From: Lantana camara
Taxonomy: Eukaryota > Streptophyta > Magnoliopsida > Lamiales > Verbenaceae
DNA: 64,000 nucleotides
Assembly: GCA_037501455.1 (NCBI GenBank)
Contig: CM074865.1
Coordinates: 9,559,001 to 9,623,000, forward strand
Direction of reading: 5' to 3'
The position numbers and the translations under genes were made by a program. The notes beneath the pieces are model-generated. The model was not told where the DNA came from. It ran no database searches and worked only from the letters and a program-made list of their open reading frames with translations. Positions within the stretch are counted from its first letter, which is position 1; each line of letters begins with the position of its first letter. Of this stretch, positions 59,056 to 64,000 are shown one piece after another.

Positions 59056-62000
59056 TGGCAACTTAACGATCCCTTCTTCAATCTTTTCCTTAATGAAGTG
59101 TCTATCAACTTCCACATGCTTCGTACGATCGTGCTGTACGTGGTTCTCGGATATGCTAATCGCTGCCCGATTATCGCACATCAACTTACAAGCTTTATTG
59201 GTGGGCAGCCCTATCTCGGCCAATAACTTCCTCAGCCACAAAACTTCAGCCACTCCTCGAGCAATCCCTCTGAACTCTGCCTCAGCACTCGAGAGGGCTA
59301 CCACCTTCTGTTTCTTACTTCTACACGTTACTATATTTCCTCCTATAAGGGTAAAGTACCCCGAAGTCGACCTTCTGTCCCCTGGGCTCCCTGCCCAATC
59401 TGTATCGGTGTAAGCCTCAATCCTGAGATGACCATTATTCTGGAAGAGCACCCCTCTTCCCGAACATCCCTTCAAGTATCGACACACCCTGATTGCTGCA
59501 TCCATATGCTCTTTTTGAGGTTGATGCATGAACTGACTCAATACTCCGACTGCATAAGCTATATCAGGTCGCGTGTGGGACAAGTATATCAGCTTACCCA
59601 CCAAATATTGATACTGTAATCTATTTGTTCTTTCTGTTTCTTCCACAATTCTTAGCCCGTGGTTGACTGCCATTGGAGTGTCTGCTGGTCGGCACTCCAA
59701 CAGTCCTGTCTCTGCTAAAAGATCAAGCACGAACTTTCTCTGCGAAATATATATACCCTTCTTTGACCTTAGTACCTCTATCCCAAGGAAGTATTTCAAC
59801 TGTCCCAAGTCTTTCATCTCGAATTCCTTGAACAGATTTCCTCTCAATCGACCAATTTCCTCTGCGTCATCCCCTGTGATGATCATATCGTCTACATAAA
59901 TAATGAGACACGTAACTCGTTCATCTCTTCTCTTGACAAAGAGTGTATGATCCGAATTACTCTGATGATACCCATATTTCTTCATTGCTGCTGAGAACCT
60001 CCCAAACCATGCCCTGGGGGACTGTTTTAAACCATACAGGGTCTTCTTCAATCTACACACCTCGTTATCCCCAAAATCCCGAGTGAATCCCGGAGGGGGT
60101 TCCATATACACCTCTTCTTGAAGGTCTCCATGCAAGAACGCATTCTTGACATCGAACTGGTGTAGTTCCCAATCTCGGTTGGCTGTTATAGAGAACAACA
60201 CTCTGATGGTATCGATCTTTGCTACTGGGGAGAACATCTCGGAGTAATCAATGCCATATGTCTGCGTATACCCCTTTGCCACTAACCTCGCCTTGTACCA
60301 CTCGACACTTCCATCTGCTCGGTGTTTTACCGTATGCACCCATCTGCACCCTACTACCTTCTTTCCTGGAGGGAGTTTGTGCTTTTCCCAAGTTTCATTT
60401 TTTCTTAGTGCCTCCATCTCTGTTTCCATAGCCTGAACCCATTTACTCTCTATGAGGGCTTCCTCCACCTTAATTGGGATCCTGTCAGAATAAATGGCTG
60501 CAGCGTATGCACGGGCCTGTGTAGCAAGACAGCTAATGGAAAAATTCGCTAGGGGATACTTCGGAGTCCTGCCCACGTGCTCCGGCTCGTACCTCTTGGG
60601 TGGGACCCCCCTGTTCGCTCTGGGTGGAAATTTATATCCTGTTGGCTCCCCCTGTACATTATTCTCCTCCTGTGGCTCACTGTCCCCTGCATTGTTAGGA
60701 TCATATGGAATAGCGGAAGGAATATCAGAAATAGAGTTATCTGTCATGTGATCACTAACCTCAGGACTATTCTCGGGGGTGACAGGCGCAGCGGAAGTGG
60801 TGAGGGGCTGTACCACGGGAGAGGTTGGCTCTGTGGTTCCGCCTACTTGCTCTGTTGGGACTATGTCTGGCCAAGAGTGGGGAGGAGGTGAGTATGGTGG
60901 TATCCCACTCAGTGGATCCTGCTGTTTATTCTCCCCCTGACCACTGAGTGGGGAGGCAAAGAAAAACTCGGTTTCAATGAAATTACAATCCATGGTTGTG
61001 TACATGCACCTAGTGGGAGGATGATAACACCGATATCCCTTCTGATGGACCCCATACCCGACAAAGACACATTTGATGGAGCAGGGATCGAACTTAGTTC
61101 TCTGGGTTCTAGGGATATGAACGAACACTGAGCACCCAAACACTCTAGGTGGGAGAGCCAAAACTGATGGTATACTGACTTGTTTTGCAAACCAACTGAG
61201 GGGGGTTTCCAGATTTAGGGACTTTGTGGGAAGTCTGTTTACTAGGTAAACGGAGGTGGCGACGGCTTCGGGTCACAAGTACTTAGGACTGTGGGATTCA
61301 ATAAGGAGGGATCTAGACATCTCAAGGAGCTGACGGTTTTTTCTTTCTGCTACCCCGTTTTGCTGAGGAGTATCTGGACAAGATGTTTGGTGAATGAGCC
61401 CGTGTTTCTGAAAAAACTGTTTCATGGTGGCATTAACAAACTCCCCCCCCCCCCCTTATCAGACCCAAGCACTCGAATCTGAGAGTTGTATTGAGCCCGA
61501 ACCATTTGAAAGAATTCTATAAACTTATCAGGAACTTCTGATTTATTTTTGAGAAAATACACCCACGTCATTCTCGAGTAGTCATCAGTAAAAAGAACAA
61601 AGTATTTAAAACCATGGTTCAAACCAGTGTTCGGGGAAGGACCCCATACATCAGAGTGTACTAAGGAAAAAACCATATCAGTGCGAGAACTGGAAACCGG
61701 GAAAGACTGTCTATGACTCTTGGCAAGAATACACGTCTCACAAGAGAATTTATTATTTTCGAAAAAAAACTGAGGAACTAGCAACTTGAGATACCCGGAA
61801 GATGGATGACCCAACCGGCGATGCCAAAGCCACTGTTGGCGGTTCACTGTCCCGTGAGCAAGCGTTGTCGTCCTTGTTGAGCTACATCATCCAAGTAGTA
61901 AAGCCCCCCACGTTCAGTGCCACGCCCAATCACTTTCCCCGGCTGAATATCCTGCAAGAGGCAAAAACCAGAGTAAATCACCACTGTACAATTTAATTCC

Positions 62001-62254
62001 TTAGTGATATGACTAACAGATAGCAGTTTGCAGGACAAATTAGGAACATAAAGACAGTTTCTCAGAGTTATAGACGGGGAGATAGCAACGATTCTGGTGC
62101 CCTGGACCGGTAAAAGTTCCCCGTTGGCTGTGTGGATGCCTGGTCTTTTTGAGTTTGTCATGTTGATCAAGTCATTTGGGTCATAGGTCATTGTATCCGT
62201 TGCCCCGCAATCAAGGATCCACTCAACCGGCTTGGGTCCTTGGGTTATATAGGC

Positions 62255-62494
62255 ACCTCCACATTTTGGGGGGTCATTATGTACTTCTTTCAAATCTGGG
62301 GGACTGATATGAAAGGATTTCGAAATTGAAGGACCCATCTGGAGTTCCTCCAAACTATAGGGACTAGTCTGCAATTTATTAAAAACTGAAGGGCTGTTCT
62401 GTAATTTACTAGAAGCTGGAGGACCATTCTGCAATTTCTTAAAAACTGGGAGACCAAATTGCAAATTATCATTTAAATAGGGTTGGGTTTGCAA
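62255..62494 (-). repeat. Eight 30-bp repeats encoding decapeptides
   Basis: In-frame units of ten residues with pattern L-Q-x-x-P-x-x-x-x-K lie just before the protease: LQTQPYLNDN, LQFGLPVFKK, LQNGPPASSK, LQNSPSVFNK, LQTSPYSLEE, LQMGPSISKS, FHISPPDLKE and VHNDPPKCGG. Later units drift from the pattern. Confidence 0.85.
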
Positions 62495-62982
62495 ATCACC
62501 AACCCTATTACCTTTCAGATCCGCCGTCTTGTTCAGTTTCCTCGTTGAAAGAGAGAAACCAATTTCTCTAGTTGCTGCCGTCTCATTCTTTACGGATGGA
62601 AGAGAACAAAGTTTTTCTCTAGCCGACATCCCATCTCGGCTTCCTTCTTCTCTTCCGATGACTGGCGGCGCTTGGCTCGCCGTCGACAGCCGCGGCTAGG
62701 ATTCTATCATTGGCTGCTTCTCCCAGAAGTTGGTTGCCGCTGTCCTTTGTTGAAGAATCGCCGGCTGTTGCGACTGGAAAAGCTTCGCTGGGGGCCGCTC
62801 GAAGCCTGCCGCCGCTGTTCCTCTCTGAAAAACTGCTGCTGGTGGCGATTGGAGCTTCACTGGTGTTTCTATGACGACGGCAATGGCGGCGCTACTGGTG
62901 CTGCCGCCGTCGTGCTGCTGCTTGGTCATGACGGTAGATGATGAGCCCAGAAAATCGTCGGAAGGCTATGAACGATTAACCT

Positions 62983-62994
62983 GCTCTGATACCA
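62983..62994 (-). other. Primer binding site of the 55835-63176 element
   Basis: TGGTATCAGAGC in element sense, directly next to the 5' LTR. Confidence 0.93.
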
Positions 62995-63176
62995 TGTTGT
63001 CTATAATGGATGCCATGATTGGGAGGAATTATTTTGTATTGCTAAACTGGAATGAATAAAGTACAGAATACATACATGTAGATATACACCACAACTAGAC
63101 TAAAAAAGGAAACGGAATATTTACATCCCTAATTACATCTCTAATCACGGGATTACCGAAATCCCCTTAGTCAACA
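62995..63176 (-). repeat. 5' LTR of the 55835-63176 copia element
   Basis: Same length as 55835-56016; the two differences seen are at CTAGAC/CTAAAC and ACCTAC/ACATAC. Confidence 0.93.
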
Positions 63177-64000
63177 GAAGCGAGTTTTGAAAGCTTTGGA
63201 TGGGTTTTCCAACGGGTTATATCTATTCAGATTAAATAGTACATGAAATTACGAACTTCTAGAGTTATGAGTTATTTTTTCACCGGAAAATTTTCGTACC
63301 AAAATTGCAAATTAGAGTGAGTTGATATACCAAAATTGCAATTGTCTCTCTAAGGAGAAAAGATAGGAGCATGAAATATGAAAGCTTTAGACCATTTGTC
63401 AAATAAAAATGCATGTAATGAAGGATGATATGACCAAAATTGACTTGAATGTTTTTCAGAAAAGCATAGAAAAGAAAAATGCCGACAAATTTCAATTTTG
63501 AAAAGTGTTTTTTCAGAGAGAGAGATTCCAGAGAGTATTGTGAAATTTATGACTTCAAGGATAACAACATGATGAGGTTGAAGTGATCGAAGAGCACTAT
63601 CCCAATTTTCGACAATGTCATTTCCATCCCAAAGCAAGGCATTTACTTCATCCCAATCAAGATATATTCATTCTCAGGGAGCTTATGAAGCTCAAAGAAT
63701 TTGATTTCGACATCAGAACAACCAATATGCTTGTTAATGAACTCAGTAGAGATATAAATTTCATGATCAAGGACATATGACTCTACAAGAGAACAAGATC
63801 CATTTATCTCTTTGAAGAATTTAGCATTTGTGTAGAAGACTGTGCATAGCATTGCAAAAACAGTTTCATCGATTTATAAAAGAGTTTAAGCCATCCGAGT
63901 TTAACAAACGTGTCAGCTGAGCCAGAGTGAAAGAGTTCAGGAAAAGTGACCTATTTGCCCCTATTCCATTTCCTTAATTGATAAAAGCTCGTAAAGATAA

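Larger units (their letters stand above)
56030..62929 (-). pseudogene. Copia pol with residual gag, broken
   Basis: Minus strand. An N-terminal piece from 62929 (MTKQQHDGGSTSSAA) ends at TAG 62696. The same frame then runs from 62629 through eight decapeptide repeats (62494-62255) to the protease WILDCGATD (about 62215). Integrase HHCC follows (WLWHRRLGH, CETCILAKS, HSDVWGPSP); its frame is lost in a G13 run (61443-61455, + strand C) at the SDNG motif, and a TGA lies near 61273 where relatives have Trp. From 61161 a 700-codon frame covers reverse transcriptase (CRWVHTVKH, YVDDMIITG at about 59910) and RNase H (DTDWAGSPGDRR, CDNRAAISI). The solo LTR at 56142-59055 cuts RNase H; the tail DQLADILTKAV resumes at about 56110. 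The capsid region and zinc knuckle of gag are missing. Confidence 0.9.
55835..63176 (-). mobile_element. Ty1/copia element, young, gag-deleted, with a solo LTR inside
   Basis: LTRs 55835-56016 and 62995-63176 (182 bp each) differ at only two positions that I can see, about 1 percent. The target duplication is GAAGC (55830-55834, 63177-63181). The primer site TGGTATCAGAGC (minus) is at 62983-62994 and the purine tract TTGAGGGGGAG is at 56017-56027. Most of gag is absent and pol is broken, so it must have been mobilised in trans or decayed since insertion. Related to the element at 1-4505. Confidence 0.93.
55643..63350. mobile_element. MULE-like MITE (about 360 bp) split by a copia element
   Basis: The arms 55643-55834 and 63182-63350 are inverted copies: left 'attttggtatatcaactcac' and 'ttccggtgaaaaa'; right 'gtgagttgatataccaaaat' and 'ttttttcaccggaaaa'. 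TAAGGAGAAA borders both outer ends (55633-55642, 63351-63360), a 9-10 bp duplication of Mutator type. The copia element at 55835-63176 sits inside with its own 5-bp duplication. Confidence 0.78.
55298..63900 (-). pseudogene. Retroelement-associated 'plant transposon protein' type ORF, split
   Basis: Two pieces in minus sense: 63900-63361 (upstream) and 55633-55298 (downstream), separated by the MITE that starts at 55643. The upstream part contains FKEINGSCSLVESYVLDHEI, IVENWDSALRSLQPHHVV and, in another frame, an FYLTNGLKLSYFMLLSFLL stretch. These recall the conserved 'NLP..I..HM....LPYGMLLTRIF' region of a protein family found with plant retroelements. The downstream part ends with a heptad-like stretch (LSLKSLKTGLSTLSTRLDSI) and DDEGGDSST before a GGGGGAG purine tract. 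Several frameshifts. Placing it in a SIRE-like element rests on the purine tracts and LTR-like sequence to its left; tentative. Confidence 0.4.

Overview
This window is nuclear DNA of a flowering plant, most likely a eudicot. It is AT-rich and carries spliced plant genes (two Euonymus-type lectin copies, a leucine-rich-repeat receptor kinase exon, a GRF zinc-finger fragment). These sit in a dense, deeply nested bed of plant transposons. Nothing bacterial or organellar is seen. I recognise only one apparently intact host gene, the lectin gene at 52270-53590 (+). Most of the rest is mobile DNA or genes broken by it.

Layout. 1-4505: a Ty1/copia element (minus) with an uninterrupted gag-pol frame running off the left edge; its 184-bp LTR cuts a GRF zinc-finger gene fragment (4500-4920). 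5313-7721: remnant of a CACTA element (accessory transposase exons plus subterminal repeats). 9001-12642: a palindromic MITE-like unit holding a 3.26-kb non-autonomous CACTA element. 13842-18838: a possible degenerate Helitron containing a hAT-like element and a frameshifted lectin copy (16079-16695, minus). 18906-21070: a dead LINE. 21760-31478: an old LTR, probably solo, split by a 7.05-kb Athila/Tat-type Ty3/gypsy derivative (24258-31307) whose two LTR copies look identical over their shared 1.58 kb. 32691-33672: a polyadenylated retroposed sequence of unknown origin, flanked by a 12-bp repeat.

35107-49085: one exon of a leucine-rich-repeat receptor kinase gene (minus), split twice. A 1.47-kb TRIM-like element sits at 35395-36861 and a copia element at 36907-48691. 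The second holds its own hAT-like insert (37727-38643) and, in its 3' LTR, another copia element (42635-48625) that carries a hAT element in gag (43461-44457). Removing both outer insertions with one copy of each target duplication gives back an open frame.

49791-52000: two MITEs. 52184-53664: the intact lectin gene, with a MULE-type MITE in intron 1 related to the one inside the TRIM-like element. 54190-64000: an old SIRE/Maximus-like retroelement tail (minus), interrupted by a MULE-like MITE (55643-63350), which is interrupted by a young gag-less copia element (55835-63176), which is interrupted by a 2.9-kb solo LTR (56142-59055): four levels of nesting with target duplications seen at three of them.
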